Of a stretch of 64,000 nt of DNA, positions 20,938 to 29,757 are shown piece by piece; the stretch's first letter is position 1, and each line of letters starts with the position of its first letter. This DNA is from Flavobacteria bacterium BAL38 (GTDB taxonomy: Bacteria > Bacteroidota > Bacteroidia > Flavobacteriales > Flavobacteriaceae): positions 124,001 through 188,000 of the forward strand of contig AAXX01000003.1 in assembly GCA_000169355.1 (NCBI GenBank), in the 5' to 3' direction. Both the position numbers and the translations under genes were made by a program. A model generated the notes under the pieces. That model was not told the origin of the DNA. It worked only from the letters and a program-made list of their open reading frames with translations, and did not search any database.

Positions 20938-21381
20938 TTAAGTATTAATTTCTAAATCTTTGATATAGTCTTCGTTTTCATAGAAAAACAACTCAAAAGC
21001 ACTCATTTTTTCATTAAAAAAATCAAAAATTGTATTCCAAGTGTTTTTATTGTTGATACTTATTCCAGTAATTTCTACCCAAACCCGACTAATAATTTTT
21101 CCGTTTTCTAAATAAAAATTACGTTCAAAAATGGCATCTTCTAAATAGTCTTCTAAAAGAATATTTTTTAACGATTCAACTTTTTCGTAATAAATTTTAC
21201 GTTTTTCTTCGTCCTTTGGTTCTATATCAAGTAAAACTTGAGCTTTTTTATTATCAACATAAAACTTAAAAGTTACGTCTTTAATTTTGGTGTTGTAGAG
21301 TAACCATTTACGCGGATATTCGGCTGCAAAGGCAATCCAAAAGTCTTTTTTAATTTGAAGCGCTTCTTCTTTACTGAACAT
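20938..21381 (-). CDS. DUF4268 domain protein
   Basis: A 147-residue cytoplasmic protein, MFSKEEALQIKKDFWIAFA at the start and a WLLYNTKIKDVTFKFYVD segment, which I recognise as DUF4268. It has no signal peptide or membrane segment. The family is small and uncharacterised; some members resemble nuclease-fold proteins. It ends 69 nt before msrB on the same strand and may be transcribed separately. It is divergent from the Nudix gene. Confidence 0.75.
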   Translation of the reverse strand: MFSKEEALQIKKDFWIAFAAEYPRKWLLYNTKIKDVTFKFYVDNKKAQVLLDIEPKDEEKRKIYYEKVESLKNILLEDYLEDAIFERNFYLENGKIISRVWVEITGISINNKNTWNTIFDFFNEKMSAFELFFYENEDYIKDLEINT

Positions 21382-21450
21382 ATTATTGGATTAGAATGTT
21401 ATTTTGTTTAAAAAAATAGCTACCTTTAAGGTTGCTAAAATGAGGTTGAT

Positions 21451-22092
21451 ATGCTTTTTTATGATTTTATAAAACATATTCCAAAGATAGAAAAAGAAAC
21501 GCTTCTTTCTACAGATGCGCATGCAAAAATGGCGCCTTTAGAGCGAATTTCTTTTTTAAAAGAAGAAAATTACAAAGATAAAAATCCGAGAAAGGCTGCT
21601 GTTCTTATGCTTTTTTATCCTAAAAATGAGATGACTCATTTGGCATTAATTGTGCAAAATTCTTATCCAGGAGTACATTCTTCGCAAATAGGTTTTCCAG
21701 GTGGTAAAGTGGAAGATTTTGATGCTAATTTAGAACAAACTGCATTAAGAGAAACACATGAAGAAGTTGGTATTCATCCTGATAAGGTACAGATTATTAA
21801 AGCTTTTAGTGAAATTTATATTCCGCCTAGTAATTTTTTGGTAGCACCATTTATGGGAATTTCTCATGAAGAGTTGACTTTTATTCCCGACTTAGATGAA
21901 GTAAAAAGGGTTTTAGAATTTTCAATTGCTGATTTTTTAGTCGAGAAAAGCATTACCAAAGTTAAAATGTCCACTTCTTATGCTACCGATATTGAAGTGC
22001 CTGCTTTTATGGTGGACAAATATGTTGTTTGGGGAGCTACTGCAATGATGATGAGCGAGTTAAAAGAAACAATTAAAAGCGCTTTGCTTTAG
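21451..22092 (+). CDS. Nudix hydrolase, CoA pyrophosphatase (NudL-like)
   Basis: A 213-residue Nudix protein. The Nudix helix spans about 84-108 (GGKVEDFD, then LRETHEEVGI, with the metal-binding REtxEE). The GGxxEDxD form and the preceding SSQIGFPGG are typical of the NudL/YeaB branch, which splits CoA or related pyrophosphates. Its short spacing from the divergent DUF4268 gene suggests its own promoter. The substrate is inferred from family only. Confidence 0.88.
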   Translation: MLFYDFIKHIPKIEKETLLSTDAHAKMAPLERISFLKEENYKDKNPRKAAVLMLFYPKNEMTHLALIVQNSYPGVHSSQIGFPGGKVEDFDANLEQTALRETHEEVGIHPDKVQIIKAFSEIYIPPSNFLVAPFMGISHEELTFIPDLDEVKRVLEFSIADFLVEKSITKVKMSTSYATDIEVPAFMVDKYVVWGATAMMMSELKETIKSALL

Positions 22093-22171
22093 AATTTTAT
22101 CTTCATTTTTTCACAGATTTGTTTAAAATGTTTTTTTATTTGAATTTTCTTTTTAAAATGCTCTATTTTAC

Positions 22172-22179
22172 TACTTTTG
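22172..22179 (+). promoter_or_regulatory. -7 element upstream of the acyltransferase
   Basis: TACTTTTG matches the Bacteroidetes -7 consensus and is followed by CG, as in other promoters of this window. No clear TTG lies at the right spacing, so this is a weak call. Confidence 0.45.
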
Positions 22180-22211
22180 CGTTCTTACGTTGTTAAAAAG
22201 ATAAAAAAATT

Positions 22212-23021
22212 ATGGGATTATTTAAGAGAAATCCTTTTGGACATATATTATTTTTAAAGACTTGGTTAATTCGAATAGCAGGGTTTTTAACACATCGACG
22301 TTACCGATATTTTAACCAATTGCACATCGAAGGTTCTGAAATTATAAGAAGTTTGCCAGATACGAATGTTTTATTTATTTCAAATCATCAAACTTATTTT
22401 GCCGATGTGGTAGCTATGTTTCATGTATTTAATGCAAGTTTGAAAGGAAGAGAAAATAACATTAAAAATGTATTTTATTTGTGGAATCCAAAACTCAATA
22501 TGTATTATGTTGCCGCAAAAGAAACCATGCAAGAAGGTTTGTTGCCAAGAATATTGGCTTATGCAGGTGCAATTACTGTTGAAAGAACTTGGCGTGCTAA
22601 AGGAAAAGATGTGACCGAAAAAAAAGAAGTAAATCCAAATGATACAGAGAACATTAAAATTGCTTTAGAAGACGGATGGGTAATTACTTTTCCTCAAGGT
22701 ACTACACGTTCGTTTAAACCAGTTAGAAAAGGAACTGCTCATATTATTTTACAACATAAACCTATAGTTGTTCCCATAGTAATTGATGGATTTCGAAGAT
22801 CTTTTGATAGAAAAGGATTGATGATCAAGAAAAAAGGAATTTTGCAATCGATGGTGATTAAAGAACCATTAAAAATTGATTACGAAAATGCAACAGTAGA
22901 TGAAGTAGTAGAAATGATTGAATTTGCGATTGAGCAACATCCTTCTTTATTAAAAGTTATTCCTGCCGAAGTTTTAGAAGAAGAAGCAAAATTAGATAGA
23001 GAAAGAATGTGGAAATACTAA
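22212..23021 (+). CDS. 1-acyl-glycerol-3-phosphate acyltransferase family protein
   Basis: A 269-residue PlsC-family protein that should transfer an acyl chain to a lysophospholipid at the inner membrane. Motif I reads SNHQTYFADV, with five residues between His59 and Asp65 where HX4D is usual. Motif III reads FPQGTTRS (160-167), Gln in place of the usual Glu. Both departures are visible in the nucleotide sequence and do not come from a frameshift. Flanking sequence otherwise fits the family. It may be a lineage-specific branch with a different acceptor. Confidence 0.82.
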   Translation: MGLFKRNPFGHILFLKTWLIRIAGFLTHRRYRYFNQLHIEGSEIIRSLPDTNVLFISNHQTYFADVVAMFHVFNASLKGRENNIKNVFYLWNPKLNMYYVAAKETMQEGLLPRILAYAGAITVERTWRAKGKDVTEKKEVNPNDTENIKIALEDGWVITFPQGTTRSFKPVRKGTAHIILQHKPIVVPIVIDGFRRSFDRKGLMIKKKGILQSMVIKEPLKIDYENATVDEVVEMIEFAIEQHPSLLKVIPAEVLEEEAKLDRERMWKY

Positions 23022-23022
23022 T

Positions 23023-23050
23023 AAAAAAAAGAGGCATTGCCTCTTTTTTT
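23023..23050. terminator. Shared terminator between convergent genes
   Basis: An A-run, GAGGC-ATT-GCCTC and a T-run make an intrinsic terminator that works on both strands between the acyltransferase and the TraB-like gene. Confidence 0.85.
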
Positions 23051-23904
23051 TATTGAACTGCTTCTACTTTATATCCTTTTTTTCGTAATAGTTTTATTAC
23101 GCCTTCTTCTCCAGCTAAATGCGCAGCACCAACGCCAAAGAATGTTGGTTTTTCCATCATTATTTCAGACATTTTTGAAATCCAATTTTTGTTTCTATTG
23201 GTTAACAACACATCTTGGTTGTCTGATGTTATTTTATTGTCAGAATCATCCATCATTTTAAGCATTCCTTCAATATCCTTACTTTGATAGATTTTCATCA
23301 TTTTGCTCAATTCGTCTTTATCTTTTTGTAAATCACTTTTAGCCATTTTTACTAATTCGGCAGCTTGTATTTCATAGGAAATATTATCAAAAACTTCCAT
23401 TTGATCCTCTACTGTTTCCAATCCAAAAACTTCTTCCTTTTGTTCGTTACTTATTTTCATTAACTCACTTTCAACCGATTGAAATGGACAATCAAGCATT
23501 TTAGGATAAAGCATTGTAGTCACTATGAAAGGTTTAAAGCCATCAAACATCTTTGCAGACATATTTAAGTTTTTTTTCAAAAAGGCATCAACCACTTTAA
23601 AATCTTCTTCATTTAATAAAGCAGATAATTTAACACCATCTTTCATCATCATATGCTTCATCATTTGCATTTGCATCGATTTGTCATCCATATCGAGTTC
23701 TAAACACAATTGTTCTGTTTTTTCTAATGCATTTAAAGTGTTCTTGTCTAAAGAAGCATCGCAAGTAATATGAATTGTTCCATACAAGAAAGAATCTTGT
23801 TTTAACCCATTACCCGATATTTTCCAAAGTAAACTTTTTTCTAATTCTTGAGAAAATGACAAACCTGTAAGTAAGGTCAAAAGAGAAATGAATAGCTTTT
23901 TCAT
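23050..23904 (-). CDS. TraB/GumN family protein
   Basis: A 284-residue exported protein with a signal peptide (about 1-18). It has the two family landmarks: LYGTIHITCD near 40-50, and near the C-terminus FFGVGAAHLAGEEGVIKLL. The family has paired GxxH motifs and is thought to be a metal-dependent hydrolase, possibly a protease; the activity is not established. A Met-rich stretch (MDDKSMQMQMMKHMMMKDG, about 76-94) is unusual and could bind metal. It is last in the sigma-factor operon and shares one base with the end of the preceding gene. Confidence 0.85.
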   Translation of the reverse strand: MKKLFISLLTLLTGLSFSQELEKSLLWKISGNGLKQDSFLYGTIHITCDASLDKNTLNALEKTEQLCLELDMDDKSMQMQMMKHMMMKDGVKLSALLNEEDFKVVDAFLKKNLNMSAKMFDGFKPFIVTTMLYPKMLDCPFQSVESELMKISNEQKEEVFGLETVEDQMEVFDNISYEIQAAELVKMAKSDLQKDKDELSKMMKIYQSKDIEGMLKMMDDSDNKITSDNQDVLLTNRNKNWISKMSEIMMEKPTFFGVGAAHLAGEEGVIKLLRKKGYKVEAVQ

Positions 23905-24521
23905 TAGTAATCAATTTTTTTAAGTTCGTTGTAATTTTTTTGAAGTCTTCGTAATAAAATTCCATAAAGTAATTTGTAGAATAGCCAAAATAGAAACAAT
24001 ATGGTTAATACAAATAAAAAACCACCTAAGATAAAAAACATCTCATATTTATCATATAATTGATTAATGTTTTTATCGTACATGAATTGAAAATAAATCA
24101 CTATAGCACTTGTAAAACCAACCAATACAAGATTATACCAAACATAATACTTAACAATTTTTCGAGTATTAATGATGTCTTGCATTAATTTTTTTACGGA
24201 AGAAGAAGAATTTATTGTTTTTAAATTTTGATAGAAAAAATATATAAAAACAAGAAGAATTGCAAAATTAAAAATGGTAACAATTTTTTCAAAATCGTAA
24301 ATATGGTTTTCTTTCATTCTTTTAGAATAATCATTATCTAAAAAAATGGAAAGATCTAAAATTCTTAAAATCAAAAACTCTAAAATGCTTATAATCAAAA
24401 TCCACTTCACAATAGACGAAGAGCCTTTGTGTAGCATACCGTAAATTTCTTTTTCGCCTATTTGTTGGAACGAACTTTCTTGTTTTTTCCAGTCTTTTTT
24501 TAATATATCTAATTCATCCAT
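23904..24521 (-). CDS. Four-helix membrane protein next to the ECF sigma gene; candidate anti-sigma factor
   Basis: The 205-residue protein has a charged cytoplasmic N-terminus (MDELDILKKDWKKQESSFQQ) followed by about four membrane helices (near 38-60, 82-102, 125-145 and 162-185) and a basic C-terminus. It starts 3 nt after the sigma stop codon, the usual place for an anti-sigma factor, but no known anti-sigma domain (zinc or FecR type) is visible. It ends on the first base of the TraB-like gene. The anti-sigma role is inferred from gene order and membrane topology. Confidence 0.65.
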   Translation of the reverse strand: MDELDILKKDWKKQESSFQQIGEKEIYGMLHKGSSSIVKWILIISILEFLILRILDLSIFLDNDYSKRMKENHIYDFEKIVTIFNFAILLVFIYFFYQNLKTINSSSSVKKLMQDIINTRKIVKYYVWYNLVLVGFTSAIVIYFQFMYDKNINQLYDKYEMFFILGGFLFVLTILFLFWLFYKLLYGILLRRLQKNYNELKKIDY

Positions 24522-24524
24522 GAG

Positions 24525-25019
24525 TTACGGATTTAATATTTTTTTTAATTTCCCTTTTACACGGTTCATTTTTACCCGTGCATTCACTTCACTAATTCCC
24601 AATGTTTCAGAAATTTCTGTATAATCTTTATCTTCTAAATACAAGAAAACTAAGGCTTTTTCAATATCATTCAATTCGCTAATGGCATTATACAAAAGCT
24701 TTAATTTTTCTTCTTCTTCAAAGTTATAATCGTCTTGTGTTACTTTATGAAAAGTACTATCAAACTCAATGGTATCAATGCTTCGTTTCTTTTTTCGATA
24801 TAAAGTAATGGCAGTATTAAGTCCTACGCGATAGGCCCAAGTTGAAAATTTCGAATCGCCTCTGAAGTTTGGAAAAGCTTTCCATAATTGAATCGTAATT
24901 TCCTGAAACAAATCGTTATGCGCATCTGAATCAGTAGTATACAATCGACAAATTTTGTGGATTATATTCTGATTTTCTTTGAGTTGTTGAACAAAAAGTG
25001 CTTCCGATTCTGATTTCAT
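24525..25019 (-). CDS. ECF-family RNA polymerase sigma factor
   Basis: A 164-residue sigma-70 family protein with only regions 2 and 4. Region 2 (about 15-80) includes DLFQEITIQLWKAFPNFRGD and KFSTWAYRVGLNTAI. Region 4 (about 108-160) includes ALVFLYLEDKDYTEISETLG and the recognition helix ISEVNARVKMNRVKGKLK. It directs polymerase to a small regulon, probably in response to an envelope signal. It is followed by a membrane protein gene and a TraB-like gene with almost no spacing. Confidence 0.93.
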   Translation of the reverse strand: MKSESEALFVQQLKENQNIIHKICRLYTTDSDAHNDLFQEITIQLWKAFPNFRGDSKFSTWAYRVGLNTAITLYRKKKRSIDTIEFDSTFHKVTQDDYNFEEEEKLKLLYNAISELNDIEKALVFLYLEDKDYTEISETLGISEVNARVKMNRVKGKLKKILNP

Positions 25020-25049
25020 AATTAATAAGTAGTTCTTTGAACGAATTTG

Positions 25050-26102
25050 TTACAAGTTTTCATACCCAATCGCTAATCCTACAAACTTACTATACCCTTC
25101 CATCCCGTCTTTTTGTTGGTTGGCTTTTAGAAAATTGTCGTAGAAATATTCAAAGAATGTATTAATAGGAGTTTTATATTGGTTCCAAAAAATTTCATTT
25201 TCCTTAAAGTTTTTCAAAACACCTTTGTTGATTTTATCTGCAAAACACTTCGAACTTCCTTCTTGTAAAGCTTCTAAATTATTCAGCGCATAACGCAACG
25301 CAAAACTATATGCTGAATATTGGAAATACAAATCCTCATTTTTAGCAGCCGTTATAAATCCGATGAAATTGCATTCGCTTTCGCTTCCAATTCCTGTTTG
25401 ATGCGCCATTTCGTGGCAAGTGGTTAAAGGCGAAGTGTATTTAGGTTTTAAATAATTCACTTGCGCTTCGTTGGTAAACGGATTCAAATACCCACCAAAT
25501 CCCATATAACTCAACGGATAACTAAATAACGATGATTTGATACTTTTTACTTCGTAACGAAATTCTTTTAAATCATTAGGTAATTTTTCATACCCTTTCA
25601 AAGCCAAATTATAAATTTTTTCATCCGAATACGGAATCACAACGGCTAACGAATCATTTTTAGTGATTTGCAATTGTAATTCGTTGGTTTTTATCAACAT
25701 TTTTTCTGCAAACTTTTTTAATTGTTCTGCCGAATATTCCTTTTCAATCTGTAGTTTTTCATGTAACGGAATTCGGTAGTAGTTCATTCCCCAAAGAATG
25801 TGAAAGAAAAAGTAAAACACCGAAACCCAACTCAATATAGCCAATCCGTTATTTTTCCATTCTTTGAAAAAGCCAGTTCGGTGCTTCCAAATCCATCGTA
25901 ATAATAGTAAAATCAGGATAAAATAAATCACATCACCAAGCGAAAATGGTAACCAACCCAATGCTTTTCTTGACAAGAAAGCCAATTCCGGATAAAAACC
26001 TTTACTGTACCAATTTTCTACAAAATCAGGAAATAAACCAATCGTTTTCACAACGATGATTTGGATTATTAAAAGAAGAGGAAGTATGAATTTTCTTTTC
26101 AC
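25050..26102 (-). CDS. DUF3810 membrane protein with HExxH motif
   Basis: I choose the GTG at 26102, which gives VKRKFILPLLLIIQ at the N-terminus; an in-frame TTG at 26138 would add 12 residues. The 350-residue protein has three N-terminal membrane helices (near 6-20, 58-70 and 88-105) and a large domain with HEMAHQTG (His230, His234) followed by GSESECNFIG, so Glu probably completes a zinc site. It looks like a membrane-bound zinc metalloprotease, but the family is uncharacterised. It ends 30 nt before the sigma gene and may be co-transcribed with it. Confidence 0.82.
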   Translation of the reverse strand: MKRKFILPLLLIIQIIVVKTIGLFPDFVENWYSKGFYPELAFLSRKALGWLPFSLGDVIYFILILLLLRWIWKHRTGFFKEWKNNGLAILSWVSVFYFFFHILWGMNYYRIPLHEKLQIEKEYSAEQLKKFAEKMLIKTNELQLQITKNDSLAVVIPYSDEKIYNLALKGYEKLPNDLKEFRYEVKSIKSSLFSYPLSYMGFGGYLNPFTNEAQVNYLKPKYTSPLTTCHEMAHQTGIGSESECNFIGFITAAKNEDLYFQYSAYSFALRYALNNLEALQEGSSKCFADKINKGVLKNFKENEIFWNQYKTPINTFFEYFYDNFLKANQQKDGMEGYSKFVGLAIGYENL

Positions 26103-26139
26103 AGCGTATTTTAAAACGTAAATATAATCACAAATCAAT

Positions 26140-26168
26140 TTGTAAAGAAATTAAACTTTGTAACTTTG
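26140..26168 (+). promoter_or_regulatory. Promoter of pepD
   Basis: TTG (26140-26142), an 18-nt spacer and TAACTTTG (26161-26168) match the Bacteroidetes consensus. The leader to the ATG is about 90 nt and contains the ATCTGTG repeat. Confidence 0.6.
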
Positions 26169-26217
26169 TGATTTAAAATAAATTTATAAATCGAGCTTCA
26201 TTTTAATCAATTTTCAA

Positions 26218-26246
26218 AATCTGTGAAAATCTGTGCAATCTGTGGC
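26218..26246 (+). repeat. ATCTGTG triplicate in the pepD leader
   Basis: Three near-copies of AATCTGTG (AATCTGTGA, AATCTGTGC, AATCTGTGG) run head to tail just before the pepD start codon. The same word occurs in an inverted pair at 55919-55984. Confidence 0.7.
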
Positions 26247-26260
26247 AAAAAACAAGCATA

Positions 26261-27727
26261 ATGAGCCAAGAAATTAGAAATCTGGAACCAAAGCCACTTT
26301 GGAACAAATTTGCCGATTTGAATGCTGTGCCACGTCCGTCTAAAAAAGAAGGTCGTGTAATTGAATTCATGAAAAACTTCGGTAAAAATTTAGGATTAGA
26401 AACGTTTGAAGACGAAATCAGAAACGTTATCATTCGCAAACCAGCAACGCCAGGAATGGAAAACCGCAAACCAATTGTTCTTCAAGGACATTTGGACATG
26501 GTACACCAAAAAAATAATGATACGAATTTTGATTTCGACACGCAAGGAATCGATATGTATGTGGATGGTGATTGGGTTCGTGCTCGCGGAACTACACTTG
26601 GTGCTGATAATGGGTTAGGAGTAGCAATGATTATGGCGATTTTAGAATCTACAGACATCAAACATCCTGCAATTGAGGCTTTGTTTACGATTGATGAAGA
26701 AACTGGAATGACAGGTGCTTTGAACTTAAAAGGCGGTGTGTTACAAGGTGAAATTTTATTGAATATGGATACCGAAGAAGACGATGAAATCGACATCGGT
26801 TGTGCGGGAGGAATTGACGTAACCGCTACAAGAGGTTACAACGAAGAAGAAACGCCAGAAGGTTCTGTGGGTTACACGATTACTGTGAAAGGTTTACAAG
26901 GTGGACACTCCGGAATGGATATTCATAAAGGATTAGGAAATGCTAACAAAATCATGAACCGTTTGTTATTTGACGGATTTGAGAATTTTGGATTGCAAAT
27001 CGCCGAAATTTCAGGTGGAAGTTTGCGTAATGCGATTCCGAGAGAAAGTGTAGCGAAAGTTATTATTGCTGAAATGTATGACGAAGCCTTTGTTTTTGAC
27101 ATGCAAGAAGTAATTGGAGACATCAAAACCGAATTCAAAACAATGGAACCAAATTTAACGATTGAGATTGTTCAAAACGATACTGTTCCAGCGAAAGTAA
27201 TGGATTTAGGCGTGCAAGAAGGTTTGCTAAGAGCAATTTATGCTGCACACAACGGTGTTTACAGAATGTCGGCTGATATGGAAGACTTGGTAGAAACTTC
27301 GAATAATATTGCACGCGTAATTGTAAAAGACGGACAAATTTCGATTCAGAATTTAACGCGTTCGTCTGTGGAAAGTTCTAAAATGGATTTAGCCAATGCA
27401 TTACGTTCGGCATACGAATTATTTGGTTGCGAAGTTGATTTTGCAGGAAGTTACCCAGGTTGGACACCAAATCCAAAATCGGAAATTTTAGATGTTTTGA
27501 CGTCTATTTACGAAAAACAAAACGGTGAAAAACCAAAAGTAGTAGCATGCCATGCTGGATTAGAATGTGGTATTTTAGGAACCAATTATCCTAATATGGA
27601 TATGATTTCTTTTGGACCTACCATTCACGGAGCACACAGCCCAGATGAAAGAGCATCAATTAAATCGTCTCAGAAATTTTGGAAGTTTGTTTTGGAAATT
27701 TTAGAGAATATTCCGGTGAAGAAATAA
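26261..27727 (+). CDS. pepD: Aminoacyl-histidine dipeptidase (M20 family)
   Basis: A 488-residue cytosolic zinc dipeptidase of the PepD/carnosinase type. Metal ligands: His77 and Asp79 in LQGHLDMVHQ, Asp116 in LGADNGLG, catalytic Glu146 and ligand Glu147 in TIDEETG, Asp170 in LLNMDTEE, and a late His in GPTIHGAHSP. The lid domain lies in the middle. Length fits PepD (about 485). It cleaves Xaa-His and other dipeptides. It is monocistronic, with a promoter upstream and a terminator downstream. Confidence 0.95.
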   Translation: MSQEIRNLEPKPLWNKFADLNAVPRPSKKEGRVIEFMKNFGKNLGLETFEDEIRNVIIRKPATPGMENRKPIVLQGHLDMVHQKNNDTNFDFDTQGIDMYVDGDWVRARGTTLGADNGLGVAMIMAILESTDIKHPAIEALFTIDEETGMTGALNLKGGVLQGEILLNMDTEEDDEIDIGCAGGIDVTATRGYNEEETPEGSVGYTITVKGLQGGHSGMDIHKGLGNANKIMNRLLFDGFENFGLQIAEISGGSLRNAIPRESVAKVIIAEMYDEAFVFDMQEVIGDIKTEFKTMEPNLTIEIVQNDTVPAKVMDLGVQEGLLRAIYAAHNGVYRMSADMEDLVETSNNIARVIVKDGQISIQNLTRSSVESSKMDLANALRSAYELFGCEVDFAGSYPGWTPNPKSEILDVLTSIYEKQNGEKPKVVACHAGLECGILGTNYPNMDMISFGPTIHGAHSPDERASIKSSQKFWKFVLEILENIPVKK

Positions 27728-27744
27728 GAATATAGCATAAAGAT

Positions 27745-27771
27745 AAAATCCCGAGTTAGCTCGGGATTTTC
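27745..27771. terminator. Bidirectional terminator after pepD
   Basis: An 11-bp perfect stem, AAAATCCCGAG and CTCGGGATTTT around TTAG, serves pepD on the plus strand and the secreted-protein gene on the minus strand. Confidence 0.88.
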
Positions 27772-28712
27772 TAATTATAATCGATATAAATTTTTGAAAT
27801 TTTATTATCCAAAATATCAAAATTTATGCCTCCAATTGAATCATTAAAATGGATTTCAAAAAATGTGATATTTTTCATATCACTATTATAAAAATTATGA
27901 GCTTTGAGCCATTTTGTATAAGAAGAATTAAATTTATCTTTTAAAATATCAATTGAATCACCAATTTTAATATCGATAGAATTGATAGTGAGTTTTAAAT
28001 TATTATCTTCTAAGATTAACAGAAAAACTTTTTCATCATCAGGATGAAATACAATTTTATTGTCTTCGATAAAATAATCAACTATAGTTTCTGATACATT
28101 TTCAAGAATTATAGAATCAGTTCTGATTATATTGATTTTAGCAACTTCTTTTTCGAATTGCATTCTATTGTAACCAAATATATTTTTGTTGTTTATTAAA
28201 ATTTGATTTTTACTAATTGAATTCGTTCTCAAATTTTTAATTATTTCACGTTCAGAAGCTAAATCCCTATACAAGAATTGAATTATTTCTTTAGATAAAG
28301 ATTTTTTAAATTCTTCTTTTTCATCTTTTACAATGTAGTTTTTATAATAGATTTCATTTGTGTTAGTAGAATAAAAAAGAGTGTCTTGATGACTATTGTA
28401 TTTTATTACAAACATTGTTTTGAATCTTTCATTGCCAAAATGTGTGTTGTAATCTTTTTGCGTCTTATTATAATTTCTTAATTGACTAATAGATTTGTAA
28501 ATTTTCTTTACAACTTTTTTATCAGTAGTTTTTAACAAAAGGAAATTATCTTCTCTTAAATAACTTTCTTCAAAAAAATCAATATCCATTATTGGATCTG
28601 TTTCAATATCAAATGTATTTATTATGTTGTAAATATGAATTTCTGTTAAATCTTTTGGTTTTGATTGTCCAAAGGAAATAGAAGTTATTAAAATGATAAA
28701 TAGATAACGCAT
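27771..28712 (-). CDS. Secreted protein of unknown function
   Basis: The ATG at 28712 opens a signal peptide (MRYLFIILITSISFGQS), which I prefer to the ATG 30 nt upstream. The mature part of 313 residues is rich in Lys, Asp, Ile and Asn and has no motif I recognise. Repeated short beta-like stretches with Asp (for example NLKLTINSIDIKIGDSID) suggest a folded periplasmic domain. It stands alone between two terminators and nothing in the neighbourhood points to a role. Confidence 0.7.
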   Translation of the reverse strand: MRYLFIILITSISFGQSKPKDLTEIHIYNIINTFDIETDPIMDIDFFEESYLREDNFLLLKTTDKKVVKKIYKSISQLRNYNKTQKDYNTHFGNERFKTMFVIKYNSHQDTLFYSTNTNEIYYKNYIVKDEKEEFKKSLSKEIIQFLYRDLASEREIIKNLRTNSISKNQILINNKNIFGYNRMQFEKEVAKINIIRTDSIILENVSETIVDYFIEDNKIVFHPDDEKVFLLILEDNNLKLTINSIDIKIGDSIDILKDKFNSSYTKWLKAHNFYNSDMKNITFFEIHFNDSIGGINFDILDNKISKIYIDYN

Positions 28713-28742
28713 TTGATTATTTTTATTTTCAAATTTAAACAA

Positions 28743-28770
28743 AAAAGGTTCACTTTCGTGAACCTAATTA
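28743..28770 (-). terminator. Terminator of the L,D-transpeptidase gene
   Basis: The 8-bp stem AGGTTCAC and GTGAACCT around TTTC (28746-28765), followed by T's on the minus strand, lies just after the stop codon. An almost identical hairpin ends the PepSY gene. Confidence 0.8.
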
Positions 28771-28788
28771 AACTTTATGTATTCAAAA

Positions 28789-29637
28789 TTACTTTTTCTC
28801 TCTTTTTGTTTGTTCTTTTAAAATCGTAGGCAAATAAGGTAAAATAGTGGTTTTTAATGTTGCTTCAGAAATGGATAAAGCTTTTGCATCTTGTGGTAAC
28901 GTGTTCCAAATTTTTGAGTTTTTAAAATCGTAGCTTCCAAAGACAACTACGGGAGTTCCTTTTAGTTTTACTTTTTCGGCGCTTTCTAATTCCCATTGAT
29001 CGGCAAATTCGTATAGCATTTTGGCATCTTTTTCTAACAATCGCAAACAAGAATGCGAAGCTGGATAACCGGGTAATTCATATTCATGAAAACCAACGCC
29101 CAATTTGTTTTCAATGTTGAAATTCCATTTTAGTTTCCATTCATCGTTAAACGTACTTATGGTTTCTTCCGCTTTCCAATTTGTAAAAAACAAACCGGTT
29201 GGTGTTTTGTCTTTTTCTCTTCCCAGACTTGTAGGTCCGGTATGTGTTAAAACGCCATATTCATAAGTCGCGAAAGCTTGCGTAGCATACGAAAACAGAA
29301 TAATTTTACTTACTTCGTTCAAAGTCGCAACTTCTAACGGAAAAGGCATGTAATATTCCAAATCACCCGAAAAATCGGTTGGCACTACTATCGAATCTAA
29401 TTTTTTTAAATTCACGGCGTCCACACGATTTAGAGCTAAAACTAAGTTGAGTGCTTTTGTGTTTGTGCCTTCGGTTTTTAACCATTCTTCGCTTTTTTGA
29501 AATGTATAGGCGACTTCTTTAGGTTCGTTTCTTTTTATTTCAGGTTTGACAATGGTTATAATCTCTTTCTTTTCTTCTTTACAAGAATGTGAAAGTAAAC
29601 CAATTGCCAAAACCACTATTTTTAAGACATTTTTCAT
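28789..29637 (-). CDS. L,D-transpeptidase (YkuD) family lipoprotein
   Basis: The start is the ATG at 29637. The 282-residue protein has a lipobox (LLSHSC, Cys19) and the YkuD catalytic signature HEYELPGYPASHSCLRL, with His184, His195, Cys197 and Arg199. It should form or break cross-links between meso-diaminopimelate residues in peptidoglycan, or attach proteins, at the outer face of the inner membrane or the inner face of the outer membrane. The substrate cannot be read from the sequence. It is transcribed alone. Confidence 0.9.
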   Translation of the reverse strand: MKNVLKIVVLAIGLLSHSCKEEKKEIITIVKPEIKRNEPKEVAYTFQKSEEWLKTEGTNTKALNLVLALNRVDAVNLKKLDSIVVPTDFSGDLEYYMPFPLEVATLNEVSKIILFSYATQAFATYEYGVLTHTGPTSLGREKDKTPTGLFFTNWKAEETISTFNDEWKLKWNFNIENKLGVGFHEYELPGYPASHSCLRLLEKDAKMLYEFADQWELESAEKVKLKGTPVVVFGSYDFKNSKIWNTLPQDAKALSISEATLKTTILPYLPTILKEQTKREKK

Positions 29638-29728
29638 GTTTTCTTTTCGCAAAGTTAACCCTATAAAATGCAGGTTGTTTTATATTATTTTTTGAAATAG
29701 TTACATGATTTTTATTTTAGAAGCATAA

Positions 29729-29757
29729 AAAAAGGCTCACTTTCGTGAACCTTTTAA
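29729..29757 (-). terminator. Terminator of the siderophore-receptor operon
   Basis: A-run, AAGG(C/T)TCAC-TTTC-GTGAACCTT, T-run on the minus strand. The stem is the same as at 28746-28765 except for one G-U pair. Confidence 0.8.
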
